From: Corbicula japonica | Taxonomy: Eukaryota > Mollusca > Bivalvia > Venerida > Cyrenidae | Assembly: GCA_038501625.1 (NCBI GenBank) | Contig: JAZAYU010000173.1 | Coordinates: forward strand, 558,001-622,000 | DNA length: 64,000 bases | Direction of reading: 5' to 3' | Shown here: piece by piece, positions 1-13,000 of the stretch | How the letters are laid out: the number at the start of each line of letters is the position of its first letter | Numbering within the stretch: position 1 is the first letter of the stretch | The notes under the pieces: model-generated | What the model was told of the DNA's origin: nothing | Database searches by the model: none | What the model saw: only the letters and a program-made list of their open reading frames with translations | Translations under genes and position numbers: made by a program

Positions 1-922
1 TCTCCTAATTTAAAAGATAATTTCAATAAGCAAGAAACATTTTTTAATCAAACATAAGAACAATAAGAAGCTATTGAAACAAATCAGAATACGTTCTTAT
101 TGTAAAGAAAAAAGTAGCAGACATAATAACACTTATTTTGGTACATAGAACTTACACAATTATGTCATGGAAATTATGTATCAGCTAACATATTAACAAA
201 ATGTGCTCGATATGACGTTCATTTTGAGTAATCGTGACGTCAGATCAGAAAATATAATATTAAATTGATATAGCAAATAGGACAGGAAACACAGTCTATG
301 TTTTTGTTCAGTAAGTTATAGCTTTTTCAATATTGTTGAAAATTCTCATTTTATGAACAAATAGAAAAAAATAATTAATGACAATGGCAACCATCAGTTA
401 TGTCATTCAGATATTTTATTAAATAAAATCGTTTCAATTAATGCAGTAATTAATATGTTTTAAAATGTTATCCAAATGCATTTTCAAAAATGCTTTAAAA
501 TGCATTCAATTTATCTGTGTCTATTTATATTCCAAAAAACATAAAATAATTATAGTAATAATTAAACTAATATTAATAATTACTCTTAAGAATATACGTA
601 TGCATTTATTTTCAAGTTAAAATATGAGATACTTGCAATCATTCTGTTTCTTGTACATGCTTTTCTTTTGTCTTTTTGCAATTGATTAATATGTATTTAG
701 CTTGATTCATTATATAGTTAATTAAAACAAGAGAGACTTTTTTGTCTTATTACTTGATTTAAAAGTAAACTAAATCTGTGCGAAATACCTTAATTATGAA
801 TTCAGTAGAAGCCTTATAATGCGACCACAAACTAGTTCGTTATGGAAAGACTAGCATTTACATTTATAATATAAATTCGTTATACCCTCTTTTAGGACTC
901 ACGGTGCGGAGTAAGAACAAAC
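1..922. other. TEP-B intron 6 (partial), no gene seen
   Basis: AT-rich sequence on the downstream side of TEP-B exon 6. I looked on the minus strand for a counterpart of TEP-A exon 7, which lies about 470 bases beyond exon 6 in TEP-A, and found none. The next TEP-B exon is probably beyond position 1. No other coding or repeat structure was recognised. Confidence 0.5.
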
Positions 923-1045
923 CTTTGAATGGACGGAAATTCTCCAGGTCCCCAGTGTAGGCATATCTGATAGTGGTAACGAACCTTCTATTCCAGTCAG
1001 GTTTTTGACATTAGTTTGTTGGTCTATTTCGTTCTTTTTCGGATC
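923..1045 (-). CDS. TEP-B exon 6 (MG2)
   Basis: 123 nt, phase 0 in and out; starts DPKKNEID and ends WRISVHSK. It aligns without gaps to TEP-A exon 6 (56231-56353), including the shared block EGSLPLSDMP. Acceptor CAG, donor GTTTGT. Confidence 0.9.
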
Positions 1046-4000
1046 CTGTAAAATTTACATGCACAAAATGTTATGATATTTATTCAAAGTATAATAAAAT
1101 TTCAATGTGATACATTCATGTATTCTTTAGAACAGAAGCAAACACGTCAATCTCTTTTGCAATGACTGGCCAATATTTGTTATGCTTTTCTACAAATATA
1201 CTCGAAGCTACTTCACAAAAATAAATTCGCTAAACAGGACAGTTTAATAAAAGTTTTAATTCAAGGAGTTTTTGTCGATTTATACTCGAACTCCGTATCT
1301 CTATTACCGATGTAAAATAGTTATGTAGTGATGCGTTTCTATATTTAATGGTCTAAATTTGCTGAACTCTGTCATTTCGTGGTAAGTATTACGTTGATAT
1401 GTTTTTGTTGTTGTTTTTTTTTCGCCCAAATTACGGAAGTAATTAACTCATATTCATTTGCATATAAATTATTGATAATTTTAATAAGTACGTCGAAAAT
1501 ACTGTGTTCCGGGGTACTTATTTTCTTTCGGCAAAATTCATAATCGAATGCTGTTTATAGGTATTTTTGATCCTGAAAATGAAAGAAATGCATAGCAAGT
1601 TGAGGGACATTATAAGCAAAGAAAAGGCATTTGGAGTATCAAAAGACAGAATACGCGGGAGCATGTTGATGTCGTGAGTTCAGGAACCCATCCCTTTTCT
1701 GAAAACAGGACGCTATAATTTAAGCTTGCCATTTGACATAAATACATGAAGTAGGATATGTCTTCAGCCAGAACGAAACAATAAATCTGACAAATTAATG
1801 TGCCTCAAATTGAGATCGTATAGAAGACAGACAATTTCACTGATAAGTGGCTCTATAAGGTATTTTGAGTAGTTTCCTGTAGTGAAAATGAAAATAAAGC
1901 CCCCAGCCTTGAAGTTACTCGCGCAATGCGCGCCACAAAACATGCACACACCACTTAATTGAAACAAATACTGACGAGTGTCAACGTAAGAATAAACCTC
2001 GTGTAATCTACAACAGAGATGACAAGGTGTTAAGCACATAGTACAGGCCCCAACATATAACTGCAAAAATGTGAAATATGCATATCAGGAATGGCCACAT
2101 CCAGCAGACAGAGAATCCCCACACAGCCAAAAAGTAGAGAGGAAAAGAGAGCATGGTATTACACTATTCAGTTTCAAAATGGACGCCACAAACAATTAAA
2201 TGAAGTGAGAACCCGAGGGGTTACCGCCTTGGAACGGTCAGTGGCAAAACAATTTGCCAGGGGGGGGGGGGGTTTAAACCAGGTTCTAGGGTGCACCAAC
2301 CTCACACTTGCCCCAACAGGTTCTCACTTCACAAAACAAGTACAAGTTGTCTTGGTGAAATAACTCCAAATCAATGAAAAATTACAAAACATAGGCAAAC
2401 AGCAGGCAAATCCAAAAACTATCATTCTTATTGTAGTGATTATATAGAACAACAAATGCCACAATATTCTGTGGTAACTGAAACGAGAACAGTCGCTTGT
2501 TCCAGAAAGAGGGTGGCCAAACACAACCTACATGCAAAATCCCCCTCATCAAATATTTATTTACTGCTCTATGACGTTCATAGGAGCCATGTCTCACTGG
2601 ATATGTTGTCAAATTATAAAGCCTCTTGATGTGAGCTAAGTCGGGCCTTTTGAAGTCGCCTTGAATGCCCCATATCACATTTTATTTGACTAAATCTGAT
2701 GTATGTCTTGTGACACGCCATGAGGTTTTTCGCATAGCCTGTAAAGAATACACGATTAAACAGACGCCAATTAATATGCAGTCTGCATTCAGGAAATTTG
2801 GCATAGCACCATTCAATCAAAACGCCAATGAGTCACATTGCAGCGGCTATAACCTTCGTTGCTGCCTCCTGACTTTTTCATGTCACACCAGAGCCAACAC
2901 CATACGTTTTCCCCACCAATAAATGCTGAAAAGTTTTTATCTGCAACATAACAGTCTGCTTGCCAAGCTCAAAAGAAAAGAAGCACAACGAGAAAAATCA
3001 TATTAAGTAAAAACATTCATGATAGAAGATGGCATTGTCTTGTTAATCAAAGAACAAGTTGAAAATCAAAAAACATGTTGCAAAATACCTACAAACAGAA
3101 AAAAAAACAAACATGGTCGGAAACCATTCAAAGTAAGAAAACAAAATCCACATCTCTAGTCGCAAGTTTTCAGATGTGCCGGTGAATGAAATTCTTAATT
3201 ATGAAAATACTGTTGTTTGGAAATAGTTAATTATCTTTGATTAATCAATAAATATCCTTTAAATAAGAATTAAATTTTGTTAGTCCTATCGAAAATTGTT
3301 TGCAACACAATGAAGAAAAGAAAGACTTTAAAAACCATTATCTTATCACTTATACAACTGACAAATTCGACGACATATGAACGACTTATTAACAGCACAG
3401 CATGATGAAAGGTTCTGAAAAGTTTTAGGCAGTTTTCAAGTTGAACTTCCTTTTTGGGTCGGCAGACCCAGTAAAAACCAATTTTCGACAATCGTTTCTG
3501 CCTTACTATGAACCTAACAATTTGAGGGTTGCATGCAAAACTGCCCTAACTCCTTCTTTATTTCAATGTAGTAACGACAGTACTTGCTTGCTACCATAGA
3601 GTATATGCTTGCTTCCCTAGAATATAGTTCTTAGTTTCAAAGTCAGTCAATGCTACAAAGCGGTCAATTTTGTAATTCTGTGAAAACGATAAAATTTATA
3701 TTAAAAAATATGGAATCAATCAATATTTGAAGAAATTTAACTCGTGGATTTTGAGTCATGAACGCGCATGAATACCTGATGGCGAAACGCCATATTGGAT
3801 TCGACAACGTTCGGTGAAGACGAAAAATCCATCGTAATCATCTGAACAGTGAGTATTTATCGAGTTATTTTCGTGATGCAATGCTTTTATAACACCCAAG
3901 TTACATTTGAATGTATATTGACAATAGCAGTTCTCTCTGTAAATAGAATTATTCATATGGAACTGGAGGTTGATTTGGTGGTTTTCGAATGGTACGTTAC

Positions 4001-7000
4001 AAAATCATTGTAAAACTTGAAATTTTAGATTCGAAAGACTACACCGCAGTAAACGTGATTTTGGCTCTTTGGGTTTTATTGAACGTAACGTCATTTAATT
4101 AATGCACTCTCCAAAATGAAAGTAGGAGTCTCAAAATCGACCGTAGGACTAACCGAAACTTTTTTAATTAAGGGCCCTAATCATTGTGGATATTTATTGT
4201 GGAACCTTGTAGAGATGTAAGTAATCAAATAATTTCAATGTATTGCATTGAAAGAAGTCGGATTTTGAACGATTAACGAATTACTTGGTTAAATATCGTC
4301 ACTCGTGCAAGAATTTTATTCCCATTTGAATGCTTGAAGTTGAAAGTAAAACATTAAGCATCTGATTCACAATGATATATATTTTTTTAATACATTTAGA
4401 TCTGTTGAAAATTATGTTTAAAGTAAGTTAAAATTCATACATGAATTGATTTAACAGATATATTAATAAATGCATTTTATGCATTTGATCACAAGAACCT
4501 GAATTTCCATCAGAAAATATCCAGATCTGAAATGAATGACATTTTCCGATATAACCCATTCCCAAACCGTTACCAGCTACATAGTTGACACGGGATTTTC
4601 TGAAGTATAGAATTTCAAAGAAATAAAAATCTAATGTTTTCAATAATTGCGCATTATATGTAGACCTTATGAAATTCGCTATCAGAAGTTTTTCCTACTT
4701 TCAATTTTGTCTTACACTCCATTTCATATGTCTCACAGGTTATTTTATCAGAACAGATATTCTCAAAATTAATAACCCAGGGAAAACCATAAGAAGAAAA
4801 AGAGTAGCACCTCAGGGATTCACCAAGTTTATACAGAAATGGGAACTTCACAATATTTATTTAATAGTATCTCTTAAATTCATTTCAGGTGAATTTAGCA
4901 TCCTTGAAGAAAGAATCAAGTATTTATTAAATGATTTAATTATTCATAAACAGGTTTAGATGATCTTTGGTAGAGGTCAGACCTGTATCAACCAAATTTG
5001 ACATAATACCCCATTTGAAGAGGTAGAGAACTGTTTGACGTCATGCAATGAAGTGGACAACAAAAGTGAAGGTAGAAAATAATGTTTGAGTTAAATCCAG
5101 AATGACAGTTAAGAAGATGTAATTATTGTAAAACGTATATTTTAGTTTCTTGGTAATGCTTGAGCTGCGATAACGCTGTCAACATTGCAACTGGTAAATT
5201 CTTGTAACATGTTAGTGGGTGGGGTACAAATCCGTTGCATTGGGAAATATTTGTTCCTATCTGGATATTTTCTGATGGAAATTCAGGTTCCTGTAATTTG
5301 ATAAATAACTCAAATTAGTTTCATAGTGTTAAACTAAGTCTTGTTAATAGTAGAATTGCCTAACAAAGTAACAATAAATTATGAAATGAAAACCAAAGAT
5401 ATAAATTTTGTTCCCTCTAAACAGGAATGTTGAACTAGGTAGTTCTAGATTCCTGCTCTTAACATGTGCCAAATTATAAAAATGAATATGTATATTATCT
5501 CCCTTTTGATGTTACACCAGTATTAAGTATTGAAGTGAACCTAATTTACACAGTGTTTCAGTTCAATAATTTTGATGTAACAAGTATTCATAAGCTTTCC
5601 AATACAAATTGTTTTAAGGTAAAATAAACCAAAACTACTTCAGACAATAATTTTATGTCTTTTTCATTCTATAATTTTTATCCAGACTTGAATTCTGATC
5701 AGCAATGTAAAATAAATTACCGGTAGTTATTTGGTAAGGACCCCACTTTTAGAATTTTAGTGACAACCCAATTTGACCAGTTTATAAGAGCAGTCAACAC
5801 ATTTTTTACTTTTTGCAGTCTGATACTTACTGGTTAATTTTAAAGTGACATGCCTGGATGATGGATCCATATTTTTTTTCAAAAGAAGGAAACACATAAT
5901 AACTTCTCTGGCAGTGATGAAACAATACGGATACTTAATCCAGTTAATCAACAGTTAATCAATATAACTTTATGAAATTTTCTTGAATGGCTGTTGGAAC
6001 AGGCATATTAATTACAAAACAAATGACAGCACTCTTTTTCACAGCAACTAAAGGAAAAACATTTTTCACAGTCCAAAAGATTGTGCGTGAATTTTTGTAG
6101 ATACACCTCACACCTCAGACTAGCAAAGTACAAAATGAGAGTAAACTAATTGTTATGATCACTCACTTAAAAAATAAAATAAGTTATTATAAAGAATATT
6201 TGTAATTTGAGCAAAGATCAAAATAATTGTTATAATTTCATGGGTGCGTTTGCCTGAAAATCAGGTTTTTGTGTGTCTAAAAATGATTGATTTTCTTCAT
6301 TTTCCCTAAATAAATTTTCAGGATTTCAGGTTTTTCAGAATTCCTAACTTGCACCCTTGCAATTTTGTGTTTGTAATAATTTCAGTGATAAAATCAAAAG
6401 AAAGAAATGTGCCATCTCTGGTTCAAAAAGCATGAAATTGGAAGAGGAGAGGAAGAAGGCTAATGGTATATTAAATTTTATTAATTGACTATTAACAGGG
6501 CTCTCACCAGACTTGCAAATCAGGGAGAAGTTTTGTCATAATTTACTGCATTATGGAGAAGTTTGCAGTCAACAGCTTTCTTTCCCTATATCTTAAATAC
6601 AAAATGACTTCTCACAAAGCTTAACGAAGAGAGAAGTCTGGTCACTTTTGATGAGACTACTTCCTTCAAGTCTCTCTCTAGTGAGAGCCCTGTATTAATA
6701 TACAGTACAGGCATTGCATACTTTGCCCCTTTTTTTACATGTCTGCAGTGTAGCAAAATCTCGAGGCATGTCATCACCTGACCTGAACATGCCATTTTCC
6801 TGGCAGACACTACATGGTACACCACATCAATACTTAAGTATTTTATCATGGCCCAGAAATTCTCATATGGTCCAGAACACCTGTATTGGCCCAGTTTAGT
6901 CTTCATATGAATTTGACCATGTTATTGGGCCACGGGCTGTCATATTTACCCTCGGCCTTCTGCCTCAGGCATATATGACTACCCTTGACCCAATAACAAG

Positions 7001-10000
7001 GTCAACTTGAATTCACTTGATTATTAACATTATATATAATAATATTCATCTGTGGGCCACCTTGAACTAACACGATGGGTTCTTGTGGTTGCTTATTCGT
7101 TTATTACATTATAGGGTAATCTCATATGAATGTGTCTCAAAAATCCAATGCTGTTTCCACTTTCATGGTTAATAACTTGACCCTTTACTCCATTTACACG
7201 CCATTTTACCACATGGGCAACCAGTGTAAATCCACATCAGATAGAGATAGCACAGATGTAGCTCCAGATCAGCTTGCACATCAGACATTTTGTGGTCTGA
7301 TCTGTATCTACTCTGTTAATTAGATACATTTAAAGCTCTTTTTAACTGGAAGCAGATGTGTCAGCACCTAGATCTACAATAGTTGCTCATGTGTTAAAAG
7401 GTGTATCCATCGAGTGAAATGAAGTATAAAAATGCAGGTGTGTTTTTTTGTAATAATTAACCCTTTACTAAATATATACACATTTTCATGACTTTGCAAC
7501 CAGTGTAGAGATCCAGATCAGATGGCAGATTTGATCTGGATCTGCACTGGTCACATTGTGGTCAGAAATAACCTATTGAATAAAAAGGCTAACAGTTTAG
7601 ATCCTAATCAGGCAGTATGGATGTGTCGGCTGATCTAGATCTACATTTACACTGATCACCCATGCCATAAAGGCATATACATGGAGGAAAAGGTTAAATG
7701 GGATAAATTGTGTATGAGCCTATAGGAATTGAAGATGGCATGAAGCCTCATCAGAAAAAACCTCTTGTGTGATATATATAATAAAAAAATTACCTTAAAA
7801 TGAATTATGACAACAGTGTAATCTGTTAACTGTTAACCTGCAACATCAATTTATGTACAACTTAATAAGTAACAAAAAGTACAGTGAACTTGATTTGGGT
7901 TATTTGTTATGATTTAAAATACAACATTTATTTTCAGCCATGTGTATCGTCAGTTTAGTGAAAGCTGTGGACTTGAAATGTCTGCAGAATTGGTAGAACA
8001 TTAGGGAGCAGAATGTGAATGTTACTGTAGAAAACGAAGACAAGGTTTGCATTTTTTTATTTTCTTTATTAAAGCTGCATGAATGTATGATAGAGACACA
8101 CTAAATATATCTGTACATGTCAGTATTTGTATTTTTGTATCTTGTAACAAGAAAACATAAAATTGTGTTTGTATGTATGTGTTGACTTGTGAGACCTCAG
8201 TTCACAAGAAAATTAATTAGGCTATTTCTTACAAATATGCAAACATTGTAGATTCCAATCAGATCCAGATCACACACCAAAGTTGTTCTTACTGATACTG
8301 ATCTATTGTTTTCCAGGTGTCCACAAGCTGCTGAATCTAAAGGGTCATTTGTGTGTCGCCCTTTCGAAGAAAAGGCAATACATAGGGATCGCTTTGTCTG
8401 TCCGTCCATCTGTCCATCTGTCCCAAAAACTTAATGTTGGTTATAACTTTGCCATTTCTTAATATTTCTTCATGAAATTTTCAAATTATATTGTTTGTGA
8501 CAACATGCTTGAGCTGATGTTAATTTTCAGGTCAAGGTCACATTTGATGGAGTTAATCCATTTTTGTACTTTTATTTTAACAGAAAAACTTAATGTTGAC
8601 TATAACTTTGCCTTTTCTTAATATTTCTACATCAAACTTTCAAATTATATTGCTCATGACAACACACTCATCATGACTCCAAGTTCTTTATGTCAAGATG
8701 GGGTTATTCCCTTTCTTGTTCTTGCATTTTTAACCTGATCTAGTTCCCAGGGCGACACAAGTGAACACACATCTAGTGTAACTTTTTGGTGGATTCTGGC
8801 AATTAATAACCAAAATTACCCTTAACTTAAGGAAAACAAAGACACTTCAGCTAAAATCATTACAACTTCAATATAAATAGGTTATTTGTTAAAATTAATA
8901 TTTCAGGATAACAGCTTTACATGGAATGCTGTGAGGAGACCAGTTTGACAATTCTGTCTATGACTGTCTGAGGGAGCATACAGCCTTTAAATTGCCACTA
9001 ATTCCTGCAATGGAGCATGCTGCTTTTGTAATGGACAAGAATAAAAAAAATCACAAATGTCGATACAAATAGTGGATGTGAAATGGAGACAATTTATATA
9101 AAATGTAACCAAAACGTTTAAATGTGCACCTCATTGAAAAAACATCAGTTGACAAAAAAGCATCAGTGTAATTGTGTGTTTGAACATTATTTGCTGAATA
9201 AAAGAACCATTGAAAAAAAACCATAGTGTCACTTGTAGTATTATTTTAAATCATGTTACCCAATTCTGTTTGTTGATTTCAAGTTTGAATATTCAAAGAT
9301 TATGACTAGCTTAGCTACTTTTTTTCTGTCATTGGTGTCACCGTATCTCAACTCAGAATTTTAGGTGCTGTCTAATGATACTGCGCTTGCAAACAACTGC
9401 TCACAGGATTCTTCCAAACTTTACAAAAGTATTCACGCCATTAAGGTAATATTCCATTTGTCATTACACTCTCATTGATAAAATGAAAAATTAAAAAGTC
9501 AGTCTAAATGCAAAATGCAAGACCGAAAGGAGTAATACCTTTAAATAAAGCGTTGTGTGAGTACTTTGACCAGCTTTGTTTCACTGTTGACCATATGATA
9601 TATGAAGTATGATATCCTTCACTTAATTTTGATTGGTCAATTTCACATTATCGTCTACAAGTCCAATCAAATTCTAGTTATGTCTTTAGACATATTGTCC
9701 TACCACCAGGTTCCCTTTCCATGTCACCACGTCTGCAAACTTGATAACAGTATTTGTCTTGACTTGTTAATTGAACATTAATTGTTTTTGGGGTCGAAGA
9801 TCTATGTCTCAGAGGACATAAAATAAATTGTTCCCCGTTCTTGAGACGAAAGTTTATTTCTGGTCCAACTTAATCAAACCAAAAAATCCATTGCTTTTCA
9901 ATTGTGTTTTGATGGCCGACCCATCAGTACCTCCAGTCCTTTGATTTCAAACAGGTTTGTATAAATGATCGACTCATTTCTTTAATGTGCAACAAAGTTT

Positions 10001-13000
10001 AGATTTTGGTATGTTGTTCGGCATTTTCCGTGGGGCGAAATAAACCAAATTTGAACCCGCGTGAAATATGATGATACCACAGTAACAATGTCAGTAAATG
10101 TGCAAAACTTTTGTCTAACGAAGAGGTGATATTATAGAAAAACAAGAGTGAAGATTCAAATTCTGAATCCCGCCAACCTATGGTTTTCTACCATAGTGAT
10201 AAAGGGTTTCACATGCTTTTTAATGTTTGAGAGATCTGGGGAAATATGTGGTAATTACTGTACGAGATGTATTAAAATGATTGTATCATTTGATAAGTCT
10301 TGTAATTAACTGCAAACAAATTAAAAATTCAAAACAGAAACTTACAAACAATGCTATGTCCAGTAGTGGATCGACAAGCTCAAGATTGCTGTTAACCACA
10401 AAGACCCGGTATTGAACTGCAAATACGATTTCTTAAATTAACAAATCTTAAGTTTTCTGCATAAATGTTCAAGATTTAAGATTTCGGTTGTATTTCTTCT
10501 TTTTATTTCAATATCACATCTTATCCAGCCCAGTGTACTTTAGATAAAACTATAACAAAATTTATTGTGTATAAAGAAGTTGTAGAGTTGATTTAATTCA
10601 GAAAGCATCTTGTAATCATTTGTTCATATGAAAACCTTAGGGGTCATTTGTGGAATTTGTGCACCATAGAACCCGTTCTTAGGAAGTGTTAACTCAAGTC
10701 TCTTTGTTATTGGTTTATGGTGTCATTTGTTTCAAACTGTTCATACTGTAACCTTACGCACTCAATTCCAACTTATATTCCGCGTGATATGGTTGTTTTC
10801 ATGGTATTAAAGGCTTAGTTCAGTGTTTCTTTTTCACTACTGTTGCATTCACTACTTGTTTGTTTCCATACTAACTAAAGATGACAATTTAGTATTTTGA
10901 TTTAAAGAAAATTACAGAAATAAACCCTGCGACATTCTTCGAATTCAGAACTTGATATACCGATTTCCCCTGGTTTGTAAATGCCTTTGTCTGTCTGTAT
11001 GAAAATACCAGAGGCTTTGTGGTATTGTGTGTCCACGTGAATAGAGTCGTGAAACTTGATTGGACCTCTGCCTGTGACATTGATTCGAAAGTTAGCCCAT
11101 TGTTGCAATGGAGGTACCTGCAGAATAATACATTTCAACAAGATCACTCAAGCTTTAACATATCTTAATATAGTTGTTTTATTTGTAAATTAATCGTTTG
11201 ATAACATATCATGTAGAAAGGTTTTTAGATGATGGTAGCCTTAAGTTTATAGACTCTCTCGCAGTACAGATTGTTTCTTCTTTTGGGAAACTTACAAAGA
11301 GGTATATGGTCTGATAAGTATTATATAATGTGACTCTTTTACCGTGCTTGATTATTTAGGCGAGTTTAACTAAATATGTAGGGCGATGGGCTTCATAAGG
11401 AAATATTCCTTCAGACTACGCACCTCTTAAAATTGACAATAACTGACATATTTGACAAAATTATGTTCAATTTTAAAAACTGCCGATTGATCAGTATTTA
11501 CAAATCAGTGTGGAGAAACACGATCGAAATAATCTGTAAGTTGAAGTACTATTAGGTAAATAATTTTAAATCTGTGTAAGTTTTTATCTATGCATATAAC
11601 ATATGTGGTTTACACACAGACAATATGTTTTGTTTATGACAGCATAATGCATACTACCTATGCTTAAGGTAGATCTTTTTCGTATTTGACAGATTGCATG
11701 TTCCTCTGCAGTTCAAGGTTTCGGAGTGCTTAAGTTTTTATAGATGTAATGAGATAAACACTTTCAGTATTTAGTATATCACATTTGCCAGCTAAAACTA
11801 CATGTATGCATATGATTTGTTATGCAATAAACTTGTCACCAAACATGACCATACTTTTTTTTTCTTCTTAGAGAACATTGCATTGGTAATATCCTACCTT
11901 GTAAACTTATCTCCAGTATTTTTATACATCGGCAGACATATTCAGTTTCGAAACGCACTCATTTATTTTTCATATTTTGATTGTCAACGATAATATTTCC
12001 ACTGATTAGTCGTTCTTGCTAAGGTTAAAAGACAAAACAAAGATAACCTTATGCAAGCATGAATCCCTCCCACCCCTGCCCCCTCCACCACGCACATACC
12101 TGAAGCTTAACTACGACGCTTGTCTGACCTGCAACAGAAAATATTTTAATAATTAATAGTGTTGTGATCTGTAATAATTTTCTTGTATAATGCTGATAAA
12201 TGTATAGAAAAACATTATTCGAGCATAATGTTGTCCTTAGTGAGCATACAAATGAGCAACAAATGAATTTTAAGTTAATATTAGGCAAATTGTTGCCTTT
12301 TGCAATGTTTGGAACCTATTAAAATCAGAGCTCTGTATATATCATTTAAAAACTACGAACCACTTGGAACGTTTTCCGAGACTTGTGTTGGTGGTATTTC
12401 AACATCATCGTCGTCTTCTTCAACATACCATTTCGATTGAATTAGCGTTACTGTAACTGTTTCGTCGTTAACAGGTCCAGAAAAGTGCACAGGTACTGAA
12501 AGACTAGCTCCAGGCCGGATGTTCTTAGGCACAAGAGCCATATAGGTGTAGTTTGCTGGCTCTCTGCATGTGATGGAGACATTCATTTAAAATAGTTTAT
12601 CCTCGTTTTATTATGTGCTTGGTAATAAGAGCAATAATTGTGTGAGCAAAATAGTAATACATCATACGTAAAAAATTAGTTTGCTTCACTGAAATCTAGC
12701 CGGTAATGAGTTTATATATTTCTTTAATGAAATCTAGCCGGTAATGAGTAAATATATTGATTTACTGAAATCTAGCTGTTAATAAGTAAATACATTTCTT
12801 CACTGAAACCTAGCCGGTAAAGAGTAAATATTTTTTCACTGAAATCTGGCTTGTAATGAGTAAATATATTTCTTCAATGAAATCTAGCCGGTAATGAGAA
12901 AATATATTTCTTCACTCAAATCTAGCAGGTAATAAATGAGTTAATATTTTCCTTCACAGAATTCTAGCCATTAATGAATATTTTTCCTTACATTCATTTT

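Larger units (their letters stand above)
6386..9215 (+). other. Candidate opposite-strand spliced transcript inside TEP-B intron 5
   Basis: Three plus-strand segments have exon-like borders: 6386-6465 (TTTCAG before, AATG|GTATAT after; a frame gives DKIKRKKCAISGSK), 7938-8044 (TTTTCAG before, ACAAG|GTTTGC after) and a last segment from 8907 (ATTTCAG before). The last segment ends near AATAAA at 9197-9202 and is followed by an A8 run. Joining the first two in phase gives only a short C-terminus ending ...DLKCLQNW. No domain is recognised, so this may be a noncoding RNA, a small protein gene or coincidence. Confidence 0.3.

Noticed and set aside
4669..4959. 96-codon plus-strand frame with RRKRVAPQGFTKFIQKW
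   Set aside because: Looked protein-like, and exon borders were tried. The implied intron would be about 22 bases and phases do not join to later candidate exons.
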